From positions 1 to 33,103 of the forward strand of contig JAGCYX010000024.1 of NCBI GenBank assembly GCA_017960585.1: a stretch of DNA of 33,103 bases. The letters are read 5' to 3'. Shown here in pieces: positions 24,322 to 30,982 of the stretch. A program made the position numbers and the translations under genes. Source of the DNA: Bacteroidales bacterium (GTDB lineage: Bacteria; Bacteroidota; Bacteroidia; Bacteroidales; UBA932). The notes beneath the pieces are model-generated. The model saw only the letters and a program-made list of their open reading frames with translations, had not been told where the DNA came from and searched no databases. Each line of letters opens with the position of its first letter. Position 1 is the first letter of the stretch.

Positions 24322-26994
24322 ATGCGCAAATTTATCTTGATGACGGCAGCTGCGCTGCTCCTGTGCGGGGCTGCGTCCGCCCAGGGCCTCCGGCTCAACG
24401 AGTACGAAGTCCTCGAGGAGAACGGCATCTCCGTGCTGGTCTACAGCAACCAGTATAACGGCATGTTCTGCGACGAGAAGACCGCCGGTGTGGAATTGAT
24501 CCAGCACGGCGAGCGAATCGCCACGGGCGGCGGCATCCGCTTGATGAACACCCCGGAACAATGGGACATCTATCCCGACATCCTGCGTCGCGAGCTCGAC
24601 CGCGCGAAGCAGTCCGTTGACATGACCTTCGAATATCCGGACTACGCTTTCCGGCCGCGCATCGTCGTGGCCGCCAAGGGGACCGGCTTCACGATGAGCG
24701 TGTACCTCGACGAGCCGGTACCGGCCCGGCTGGAAGGCAAGGCGGGCCTGAACTTCGAGTTTTTCCCGGCCAGCTACCACGGCAAGACCGTCTACGTGGA
24801 CGGCAAGTCGATGATCCTGCCGAACTATCCGTCGGGCGACACGAACATCCGTCCGGTCAGTGAGAAGATTCCGCAGTTCTTCGGCCTCTCGACCTTCGAC
24901 GACCGCGGACGCGGGGAATTCATCGTGCCGGAGCCGTTCACCAAGGGTCATAAGTTCGTGCTCGCCCCGGAGGACGACGACCTGCGCGTGGCCGTGAGCT
25001 CGGACAGCGAGATCAACCTGTTCGACGGCCGCAACCTCGCCCAGAACGGCACCTTCGTGCTGCGCACCTTCCTCCCGGCCGGCAAGACCGGCAAGGTGGT
25101 GGAGTGGACGGTGCAGCCGGCGTACGACGCCAACTGGACCCGCAAGCCCAACATCGGCTTCTCGCAGGTGGGCTACACGCCCGCCCAGAAGAAGGTGGCC
25201 GTGCTGGAGCTCGACAAGCGCGACGCGCTCTCCCCGGTGGCCCGCATCTGGCGCATCGGCGAGGACGGCTCCCGCCAGCTGGCGAAGGACGCCCGCGTGG
25301 ACGTGTGGGGCGTCTATAACAACCGTTACAACTATGCCCGCGTGGACTTCTCCGATGTCCGCGAACCGGGCCTCTACTGCATTGAATACAAGGGTACCCG
25401 CACCAATCCGTTCCCGATCGACAAGGACGTCTATGCCGGCACCTGGTATCCCACGATGGACGTGTGGCTGCCGGTCCAGATGGACCACATGGAGGTGAAC
25501 GAGGGCTACCGCATCTGGCATGGCCGCTCCCACATGGACGACGCCCTGCAGGCGCCTCCGGGCTACGAGCAGATGGACGGCTACCGTCAGGGTCCCGAGA
25601 CCAATACGAAATACGCTCCCTACGAGCACATCCCCAACCTGGCGGTGGGCGCCTGGTTCGACGCGGGCGACTTCGACATCCAGTCCGGCACCGTGATCGG
25701 CCTCACGCAGCAGTTCGCCATCCTCTGGGAGGACTTCCGCCCGGAGCGTGACCAGACCTATATCGACCAGAAGACGCAGTTCGTGGACATCCACCGTCCG
25801 GACGGTATTCCCGACGTGATCCAGCAGTGTGAGCACGGCGTGCTGAACATCAACGCGCAGGTGGAGAACATCGGTTTCGTGGCCCAGGGCATCGTCCAGC
25901 CCACGATGCACCAGTACCACCACCTCGGCGACGCCTCCACGATCACCGACGGTTTCGTTTACGACCCGTCGCTGGCTCCCTACGAGCAGAAGGGGGTGCG
26001 GACCGGCACCCGTGACGACCGCTACGCCTTCACCACCAACGGCAACAATCCCGCCGGGCAGATGTCCACCATCGCCGCCCTCGCGGCCGCGGCCCGCGTG
26101 CTGAAGCCGTACAACCCCGAGCTCGCAGAACGCTCGCTGAACAATGCCCTGAAGCTCTGGAACGAGAACTTCGAGGCGGCCGACCCGGCCCGCATGGCGG
26201 GCGGCATGGGCTTCGGCGGCGGTTTCGGCGGCTTCGGCGACGGCCGTGTGGCGGCTGCCATCCAGCTCTGGCGCACGACCGGCGACCAGAAGTACCGCGA
26301 CTTCTTCGAGCCGCTGGTGCGCGCCCAGCTCAAGCCGGTCGAGATGCCCGCCTTCAACCGCAACTGGACCGGCGGCGGCCGTCAGGGCGTTGCGCGCGGC
26401 GTGGAGGTCCCGCAGGGACCGCTGATCGGCGGCACCGGCGGCTGGGGTATGTTCGGTGGCGGCGGTGTGAACCTCTCCACGGCCCTGACCATCTATAAGG
26501 ATATGGACGCCGACTTCCAGGCGGAGGTGCGCGCTGCGCTGCCCGCCTACGTGGAAAGCCTGGTGAAGCAGGGGGAGAGCTCTCCTTACGGCGTGCCCGT
26601 GTCCGGACGCAGCTGGGGCGGCAACGAGCAGATCCTCGGCTGGGCCCTGAACTGCTACAACGTCTGGAAGCTCTTCCCGGATGCCATCGATCCCGAGCTG
26701 GTGCTCGCCGGCCTGAACTACATCTACGGCTGCCATCCCTACAGCAACCAGTCCTTCATCACCGCCGTGGGCGTGAACACCAAGCACGTGGCCTACGGCA
26801 ATAACCGCGCGGACTACACCGTGATTCCGGGCGGCCTGGTGCCGGGCCTGCTGCTTATGGCGCCGGACTACATGGAGAACAAGGACGACTATCCTTTCCA
26901 CTGGGGCGAGAACGAATGCTGCACCCGCAACGTCGTGCAGATCGTCACGATCTCGCTCGCCGCGGAAGAGATCACAGCGGCGCTGGCCAAATAA
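24322..26994 (+). CDS. Glycoside hydrolase family 9 enzyme with N-terminal Ig-like domain
   Basis: An 890-residue secreted enzyme: signal peptide MRKFILMTAAALLLCGAASA; an N-terminal region of about 270 residues, beta-rich, of no type I recognise; the GH9-associated Ig-like domain from about 276 (NIGFSQVGYTPAQKKVAVLEL); then the (alpha/alpha)6 catalytic domain. The base motif is WFDAGDFD (Asp447, Asp450) and the acid is in the C-terminal GENECCTRN (Glu865, or Glu863). YGNNRADYTVIPGGLVPG precedes it as in Bacteroidota GH9 proteins. GH9 enzymes are mostly endo-beta-1,4-glucanases, some exo-acting. Glycine-rich loops (GGMGFGGGFGGFGDG at about residue 629 and others) are unusual. Substrate unproven; a beta-1,4-glucan backbone is the default inference. 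The stop overlaps a terminator. Confidence 0.92.
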   Translation: MRKFILMTAAALLLCGAASAQGLRLNEYEVLEENGISVLVYSNQYNGMFCDEKTAGVELIQHGERIATGGGIRLMNTPEQWDIYPDILRRELDRAKQSVDMTFEYPDYAFRPRIVVAAKGTGFTMSVYLDEPVPARLEGKAGLNFEFFPASYHGKTVYVDGKSMILPNYPSGDTNIRPVSEKIPQFFGLSTFDDRGRGEFIVPEPFTKGHKFVLAPEDDDLRVAVSSDSEINLFDGRNLAQNGTFVLRTFLPAGKTGKVVEWTVQPAYDANWTRKPNIGFSQVGYTPAQKKVAVLELDKRDALSPVARIWRIGEDGSRQLAKDARVDVWGVYNNRYNYARVDFSDVREPGLYCIEYKGTRTNPFPIDKDVYAGTWYPTMDVWLPVQMDHMEVNEGYRIWHGRSHMDDALQAPPGYEQMDGYRQGPETNTKYAPYEHIPNLAVGAWFDAGDFDIQSGTVIGLTQQFAILWEDFRPERDQTYIDQKTQFVDIHRPDGIPDVIQQCEHGVLNINAQVENIGFVAQGIVQPTMHQYHHLGDASTITDGFVYDPSLAPYEQKGVRTGTRDDRYAFTTNGNNPAGQMSTIAALAAAARVLKPYNPELAERSLNNALKLWNENFEAADPARMAGGMGFGGGFGGFGDGRVAAAIQLWRTTGDQKYRDFFEPLVRAQLKPVEMPAFNRNWTGGGRQGVARGVEVPQGPLIGGTGGWGMFGGGGVNLSTALTIYKDMDADFQAEVRAALPAYVESLVKQGESSPYGVPVSGRSWGGNEQILGWALNCYNVWKLFPDAIDPELVLAGLNYIYGCHPYSNQSFITAVGVNTKHVAYGNNRADYTVIPGGLVPGLLLMAPDYMENKDDYPFHWGENECCTRNVVQIVTISLAAEEITAALAK

Positions 26995-27027
26995 AAAGAT
27001 TCCGGGTCGCAAACCCGGAATCTTTTT
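26993..27027 (+). terminator. Terminator overlapping the GH9 stop codon
   Basis: Perfect 15-bp stem (26993-27007 with 27013-27027) with a 5-nt loop and T run. The TAA at 26992-26994 runs into the stem. The next gene's -7 box begins 2 nt later, leaving no free space between units. Confidence 0.9.
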
Positions 27028-27028
27028 A

Positions 27029-27036
27029 TATATTTG
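27029..27036 (+). promoter_or_regulatory. Aminotransferase -7 box (TATATTTG), leaderless arrangement
   Basis: Exact TAnnTTTG ending only 4 nt before the ATG at 27041. With the usual start about 4-7 nt after the box, the mRNA would begin at or next to the A of the ATG. The -33 position falls inside the preceding terminator and is not TTTG. Confidence 0.65.
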
Positions 27037-27040
27037 CGCT

Positions 27041-28237
27041 ATGGAAATATCCCAACGCGCGCAGAACATGCCGTCTTCCCCGATCCGGAAGCTGGCTCCG
27101 TATGCCGACGCTGCCAAGCGCAACGGCGTTCACGTCTATCATCTGAACATCGGTCAGCCGGACATCAAGACCCCGCAGTGCGGTCTTGACGCCCTCAAGG
27201 CCGTGGACCGTACCATCCTGGAATACAGCCCTTCCGACGGCTACCTGTCCCTGCGCACCAAGATGGTGCAGTACTACGCCGAGTACGGGATCTACCTCTC
27301 TCCGGAGGAGATCATCGTGACCTCCGGCGGCTCCGAGGCGGTGCTGTTCGCGTTCCTGGCCTGCCTGGGGCCGGGCGACGAGGTCATCGTGACGGACCCG
27401 TTCTACGCCAACTACATGGCCTTTGCCATCTCCGTGGGCGCCGTGATCAAGAGCGTCAAGACCAATATCGAGGATGGCTTCCGCCTGCCCTCCGTGGAGG
27501 CTTTCGAGGAGCAGATCACCTCACGCACCAAGGCCATCCTCATCTGCAACCCCAACAACCCGACGGGTTATCTCTATACGCGCAAGGAGATGCAGCGCCT
27601 GCGCGATATCGTGAAGAAGCATCACCTCTACCTGTTTAGCGATGAGGTGTACCGCGAGTTCATATACACGGGCATGCCGTACATCTCCGCCTTCCACATG
27701 GAGGGCATCGAGGAGAACGTGGTGCTGTTCGATTCCGTGTCCAAGCGCTATTCCGAGTGCGGCATCCGCATCGGCTGCCTGTGCACGAAGAACAAGCAGG
27801 TGCGCGACGCGGTGATGAAGTTCTGCCAGGCGCGTCTGTCGCCGCCGCTGCTGGGCCAGATCGTGGCCGAGGCCACGCTGGGAGTGCAGAAGGAGTATCT
27901 GCACGCGGTCTATGAGGAGTACCTGGAGCGCCGCAATTTCCTGATCGACGGGCTCAACAAGATTCCGGGGGTGTATTCTCCCATCCCGATGGGCGCCTTC
28001 TATACGATGGCGAAGCTTCCGGTGGACGATGCCGAGAAGTTCTGCATCTGGTGCCTGCGCGACTTCCAGTACGAAGGGGCCACGGTCATGGTGGCGCCCG
28101 GCGCCGGCTTCTACACCGAGCCCGGCGAAGGCCGCCAGGAAGTCCGCATCGCCTACGTCCTCTGCAAAGAAGACCTCGCCAAAGCGCTTGTCGTCCTGCA
28201 AAAGGCCTTGCAGGCCTATCCTGGCAGGACCGAATGA
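27041..28237 (+). CDS. Class I/II PLP-dependent aminotransferase (aspartate-type)
   Basis: A 398-residue cytoplasmic enzyme of normal length. Key features: NIGQPDIKTP near the N-terminus; SGGSEAVLFAF cofactor-binding helix; NPNNPTG at 170-176; FSDEVYREF with the PLP-N1 Asp; SVSKRYSECGIRIG with the Schiff-base Lys235; and the C-terminal Arg of EVRIAYVL for the substrate carboxylate. Residues 2-15 (EISQRAQNMPSSPI) look conserved in this family, which supports the ATG at 27041 over the one at 27068, although the promoter leaves almost no leader. The amino acid substrate is not certain; aspartate or aromatic amino acids are usual for this subgroup. No pathway partner is adjacent. Confidence 0.93.
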   Translation: MEISQRAQNMPSSPIRKLAPYADAAKRNGVHVYHLNIGQPDIKTPQCGLDALKAVDRTILEYSPSDGYLSLRTKMVQYYAEYGIYLSPEEIIVTSGGSEAVLFAFLACLGPGDEVIVTDPFYANYMAFAISVGAVIKSVKTNIEDGFRLPSVEAFEEQITSRTKAILICNPNNPTGYLYTRKEMQRLRDIVKKHHLYLFSDEVYREFIYTGMPYISAFHMEGIEENVVLFDSVSKRYSECGIRIGCLCTKNKQVRDAVMKFCQARLSPPLLGQIVAEATLGVQKEYLHAVYEEYLERRNFLIDGLNKIPGVYSPIPMGAFYTMAKLPVDDAEKFCIWCLRDFQYEGATVMVAPGAGFYTEPGEGRQEVRIAYVLCKEDLAKALVVLQKALQAYPGRTE

Positions 28238-28390
28238 TCCGGGGGGCGTTCCCACCGGACCCCCTGCGTCGCTCCGCTCCGGTTTTCGCCTATCCCGGTA
28301 GGGTTTAACCCTTCCGCCGCCCCTTCCTGGACTCGCCGGCAAATTATTTTTCTCGCTTCCCGCTCGAAAAACCAATTTGCCGCCTCGTCA
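28238..28390. other. Non-coding GC-rich stretch with a 15-bp hairpin
   Basis: No gene is evident. It contains a hairpin with CGGCAAATT (28337-28345) pairing with AATTTGCCG (28374-28382), and an inner TTTTTC/GAAAAA stem (28347-28352 with 28366-28371). Upstream of it is GC-rich sequence with short G and C runs. Short ORFs across it are shadows without homology I recognise. Confidence 0.5.
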
Positions 28391-28422
28391 CAACGCCCCC
28401 GCACGGGCGGCGGTTGTTTTTT
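28391..28422 (+). terminator. Probable terminator before the left palindrome array
   Basis: An imperfect GC-rich hairpin (CAACGCC... with ...GGCGGTTG, 28391-28416) is followed by six T. It is about 150 nt after the aminotransferase stop and may end that transcript, or be a degenerate outer copy of the array unit that follows. Confidence 0.45.
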
Positions 28423-28428
28423 CGCTGT

Positions 28429-28560
28429 CCGTCCACAAAATAGGCTGTTTTTGTGGATGGACGCCGGTTTTTCTGCCTTCCGTCCACAAATTGGGCTGTT
28501 TTTGTGGATGACGACCGGTTTTTCTGCCTTCCGTCCACAAAATGGGGTGTTTTTGTGGAT
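28429..28560 (+). repeat. Left array: three 51-bp palindromic (REP-like) units
   Basis: The motif TCCACAAAA begins at 28432, 28483 (one base changed) and 28534, exactly 51 bp apart, each paired after an 8-9-nt loop with TTTTGTGGA (28449, 28500, 28551). With flanking CCG/TGG pairs each unit forms a stem of about 12 bp. The 19-bp spacers are also conserved (ACCGGTTTTTCTGCC), so these are repeats, not CRISPR spacers. The same family appears inverted beyond the transposase gene. Hairpin repeats next to a RAYT gene are its expected REP substrate. Confidence 0.85.
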
Positions 28561-28579
28561 GGGGACTATTTTTGCTGAC

Positions 28580-28609
28580 AGGGATTTTTATCTTCGGAGA
28601 AAAAACCCT
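28580..28609 (+). other. Leader hairpin with C(UUCG)G tetraloop before the RAYT operon
   Basis: A 30-nt symmetric hairpin: AGGG/CCCT, a mismatch, TTTTT/AAAAA, a mismatch, then TC/GA closed by TTCG. It differs in sequence from the 51-bp units. A near-match -7 box (TATCATTG, 28609-28616) overlaps its 3' edge, so the hairpin may be an operator-like site or a recombination substrate rather than part of the mRNA. Confidence 0.5.
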
Positions 28610-28616
28610 ATCATTG
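28609..28616 (+). promoter_or_regulatory. Possible -7 box of the RAYT operon (TATCATTG)
   Basis: One mismatch from TAnnTTTG, about 40 nt before the ATG at 28656. The leader is A-rich near the start codon, as usual in Bacteroidota. Confidence 0.35.
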
Positions 28617-28655
28617 TACTGGAGTGAGGCCTAACAAAACTAAAAAACTTTAACA

Positions 28656-29213
28656 ATGGAACAGAATGTCAATTCCTCCGACTCCCAGGGCTCCCTGGGA
28701 ACCCGCATCCAGCAGATTCTGGACGAGCAACGCTCTCTGGCGTATGACGCACTGGATGATCTCATGTACGAAGCGTTTCTGGAAGTGGGGCATGTCCTCA
28801 CGGAGAACGGTGATGCCGACCAGCCCCAGGCCGTAGGCGGGCTGTCGTCTTACGCTCTCCGCCAGATCCGCCAGCATGTCGCCGACGGCAACCTGGCAGA
28901 ATGGTTGTCTGCCGGCGCCGACGGAGACAAGTCGCTGTATCTTCGCGACTTTCTCAACTTCAACAAATTGCAGATGGACGAGCTGAGGGTCCGGTATCCA
29001 CGCGCTTTCTCCAAGTGGACCGAAGACGAAGACGAAGCGCTGCTCGTGTGTTACCGGCAGGAAGCGCAGCAGGGACAAAAGATTCCCTGGGGCCAGATCG
29101 CCAAGCAGCTTCAACGCAATCCCAACGCCATCCGGCTCCGCCTGGAGCACCTTGGCATCAACCTCGGTTCCGATGCCGGTCGTCAGCGCAGACAGGGAGG
29201 GGCCGCGCGATGA
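28656..29213 (+). CDS. Myb/SANT-like DNA-binding protein co-encoded with the RAYT transposase
   Basis: A 185-residue protein. Residues 1-115 are mainly helical, with no family I recognise. Residues about 117-165 fit a Myb/SANT or trihelix domain: FSKWTEDEDEALLVCYRQ (Trp121), an acidic first helix, then IPWGQIAKQLQRNPNAIR (Trp145) and a recognition helix RLRLEHLGI. Such domains bind DNA with regularly spaced aromatic residues. The tail is Arg/Gly-rich. The TGA overlaps the RAYT ATG (ATGA), so the two are translationally coupled. The natural inference is an accessory protein that binds the flanking palindromes or controls the transposase. Third positions are less GC-rich than in flanking housekeeping genes. 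Confidence 0.75.
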   Translation: MEQNVNSSDSQGSLGTRIQQILDEQRSLAYDALDDLMYEAFLEVGHVLTENGDADQPQAVGGLSSYALRQIRQHVADGNLAEWLSAGADGDKSLYLRDFLNFNKLQMDELRVRYPRAFSKWTEDEDEALLVCYRQEAQQGQKIPWGQIAKQLQRNPNAIRLRLEHLGINLGSDAGRQRRQGGAAR

Positions 29214-30214
29214 ACACGGAATCCTCCTGCGAGGCCGCCTTTGCTAAAGGCGGCCCTTTCTGGCATCTCTACACGGATGGCGAGAAGATGGAACTTATCT
29301 TCACCGGGCTCGCCGATTTCCTGTTCGGCATCGCCCTGCTGGGCCTTTGTGCAGCCAGGTTCCCACGGTGCCGGATCTTAACGTTCGCCATCATGAGCAA
29401 CCATCTGCACGTGATACTGGCCGGGCCGGAAGAGGATGTCCTGGCTTTCTTCGCGTTGTTCAAGGAGCGCCTGTCCCGGTATCTGGCCAGTCAGCAGCGG
29501 TATTGCCGGATGCAGAACTTCGATGCCGAACTGTTCCGTATTCCCGATCTGCGCGCCCTGCGCAACGAGATCATCTACGTAAACCGCAACGGCTATGTGG
29601 TCTCGCCGGACTGCACGCCTTTCTCTTATTGGTGGTGCGCCGGGATGTATTTCTTCAACCCGATGGCGGCGCTGCTCCCTTCCCGGACGATAGCATCTCT
29701 AACGATACGTGAACTGCGCGCCATGTTTCATTGTCGGGATGTCGAGTTCCCGAAGCATTTCCGTATCCTCGAGGACTTCCGGCCGAACCCGGTCGAGCCA
29801 TCCGCGCCCATTCTGCTCCCCAATAGCTTCTGCGCCATACGCGAGGCTGAGAACTACTTCCGGGATGCACACCAGTATTTCCGTCGGCTGGGGCGGGACC
29901 AGGAGGCCTTCTCCGAGGTCGCCCGACGGCTCGGTGACCGGATCTTCCTGACGGACGACGAACTGTTTGGCGCCGTGTGCGCGTTCTGCGCCAAGGATTA
30001 TGACAATCCCAACCCGGCCCTGCTGCCTGCGGCGCAGAAACAGGAGGTTGCCCGGCGGATGCACTTCGACTACAACGCCTCGAACAAACAGATTCAACGG
30101 ATGTTGAAATTGTCATCCGCCGCCGTCGATGCCCTCTTCCCGAAACCGGCTCCCACCCTTCCCGGTCCTGGCTCCATCCACAAAAACGGCCAGTTTTGTA
30201 GACAAAAGACATAA
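29210..30214 (+). CDS. REP-associated tyrosine transposase (RAYT, Y1/HUH family)
   Basis: A 334-residue protein from ATG 29210; the frame is open further upstream only as a shadow of the partner gene. The HUH-like metal motif is His65-Leu-His67 in FAIMSNHLHVILAG. The single catalytic Tyr is most likely Tyr123 in NEIIYVNRNGYV, equivalent to the usual Y-I-H-x-N-P-V. The region before (FWHLYTDGEKMELIFTG) and the C-terminal HTH-like end (NKQIQRMLKLSSAAVDALF) resemble RAYT proteins of Bacteroidota. RAYTs cut and join single-stranded REP hairpins and are usually domesticated single copies. The last 13 or so residues (SIHKNGQFCRQKT) are encoded by the first palindromic unit of the right array. Catalytic residues look intact. 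Confidence 0.85.
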   Translation: MNTESSCEAAFAKGGPFWHLYTDGEKMELIFTGLADFLFGIALLGLCAARFPRCRILTFAIMSNHLHVILAGPEEDVLAFFALFKERLSRYLASQQRYCRMQNFDAELFRIPDLRALRNEIIYVNRNGYVVSPDCTPFSYWWCAGMYFFNPMAALLPSRTIASLTIRELRAMFHCRDVEFPKHFRILEDFRPNPVEPSAPILLPNSFCAIREAENYFRDAHQYFRRLGRDQEAFSEVARRLGDRIFLTDDELFGAVCAFCAKDYDNPNPALLPAAQKQEVARRMHFDYNASNKQIQRMLKLSSAAVDALFPKPAPTLPGPGSIHKNGQFCRQKT

Positions 30215-30308
30215 ATAGTGGTTGCCATCCACAAAAACAGCCTATTTTGTGGACGGGCAGCAGAAATACCGGTCGCCATCCACAAAAACGCCCCATTTTG
30301 TGGACGGA
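30175..30308 (-). repeat. Right array: three 51-bp palindromic units in inverted orientation
   Basis: TCCACAAAA begins at 30177, 30228 and 30279, again exactly 51 bp apart, paired with TTTTGTGGA at 30245 and 30296 and a one-base variant (TTTTGTAGA) at 30194. Read on the minus strand the units and spacers (for example ACCGGTATTTCTGC) match the left array. The innermost unit lies inside the RAYT coding end and is the most degenerate. The outer end stops 14 nt from the HD-gene stop, so the array may also end transcription between the two convergent genes. Confidence 0.85.
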
Positions 30309-30321
30309 AGGGGCGGGGCGA

Positions 30322-30942
30322 CTAGGATTCTGCGTCGAAGAAGGTGTCGAAGAGGGTGCGGAGGCGGGGGAGGTCGGCGATGAGGCGGCGGAGGTCGGCG
30401 AGCTTGGCGGCGTTGGGGGATTCGGGGATCCAGAGCCGGAGGTAGCCGCCTTCGGCGTATTTTTCGTGGAGATGGTCGAGGGTGCGCTGCCAGTGCTCCT
30501 CGCGGGCGAGCTCCGGGTAGTGGGCGAAGCCGAACTGGACGGTGCGGCGGATGATGGTTTCCGGCTCGATCTGGCGGTCCGCCTCGGCGATGATGCGCCC
30601 GTAGATGCTGCGCGGCTCGTGGTCGAGCGACGCGCGATGGTCCTCGGCGGCCTGCGCGACGGTCTCGATCTGCTCCGGGGAGAACCAGTGGGGGAGTGCA
30701 GGGTCGGTGCGGATGATGCGGCCGGAGACGAGGTGGTGCGTGGCGCGGTCCTCGCACAGGCCCGTGTCGTGGAAAGCCGCCGCGGCGTAGATCATCTCCC
30801 GGTCCACGGGATAATACTCCGCGAGGGTGAGCGCGTCGCGGATCACGCGCTCCACGTGCGGGCGCTGATGCGCCTTGTCGAAGGAATCGTAGCGGGGGAG
30901 GATCTCCGCCTCCACGTAGGCTTGCAGGTCGGGTTGGATCAT
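30322..30942 (-). CDS. HD-domain phosphohydrolase-like protein
   Basis: A 206-residue cytoplasmic protein. The ATG at 30942 is preferred: the 81-residue upstream extension is antisense shadow. HD-domain metal ligands appear in order as His29 (AHQRPHVERVI), His58-Asp59 (AAAAFHDTGL) and further His/Asp (AAEDHRASLDHE, then IIAEADRQI). The C-terminal part is helical. HD proteins of this size act on nucleotides or related phosphoesters; the substrate is unknown. A near-match -7 box lies 7 nt upstream of the ATG. It is divergent from the TapB-like gene with only 40 bp between the starts and convergent with the RAYT. Confidence 0.88.
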   Translation of the reverse strand: MIQPDLQAYVEAEILPRYDSFDKAHQRPHVERVIRDALTLAEYYPVDREMIYAAAAFHDTGLCEDRATHHLVSGRIIRTDPALPHWFSPEQIETVAQAAEDHRASLDHEPRSIYGRIIAEADRQIEPETIIRRTVQFGFAHYPELAREEHWQRTLDHLHEKYAEGGYLRLWIPESPNAAKLADLRRLIADLPRLRTLFDTFFDAES

Positions 30943-30949
30943 ACGGACA

Positions 30950-30957
30950 CGAAGATA
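30950..30957 (-). promoter_or_regulatory. Probable HD-gene -7 box (TATCTTCG)
   Basis: Minus-strand TATCTTCG, one mismatch from TAnnTTTG, ending 7 nt before the ATG. It implies a leader of only a few nucleotides. Confidence 0.4.
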
Positions 30958-30970
30958 CGGAAAAATTTCG

Positions 30971-30978
30971 CATCTTTG
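30971..30978 (+). promoter_or_regulatory. Probable -7 box of the TapB-like gene (CATCTTTG), leaderless arrangement
   Basis: One mismatch from TAnnTTTG and ending 4 nt before the ATG at 30983, the same spacing as at the aminotransferase gene. The mRNA would start at about the initiation codon. Confidence 0.45.
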
Positions 30979-30982
30979 CAGT

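Noticed and set aside
24253-27123. 956-residue minus-strand ORF opposite the GH9 gene
   Set aside because: Antisense shadow of the GH9 gene with low-complexity Val/His/Arg-rich sequence and no domain.
28344-28538. 64-residue minus-strand ORF with repeated peptide units
   Set aside because: It is simply the translation of the 51-bp palindromic repeats (the repeated DGRQKN pattern), with no other sign of a gene.
28429-28560. CRISPR array
   Set aside because: The period is regular (51 bp), but the sequence between palindromes is conserved rather than unique, there are only three units per side, and no cas gene is present. REP-like repeats fit better.
28901-29209. Upstream extension of the RAYT frame
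   Set aside because: It is the alternate frame of the partner gene; the ATG at 29210 in the ATGA overlap and the start of family-like sequence support the shorter form.
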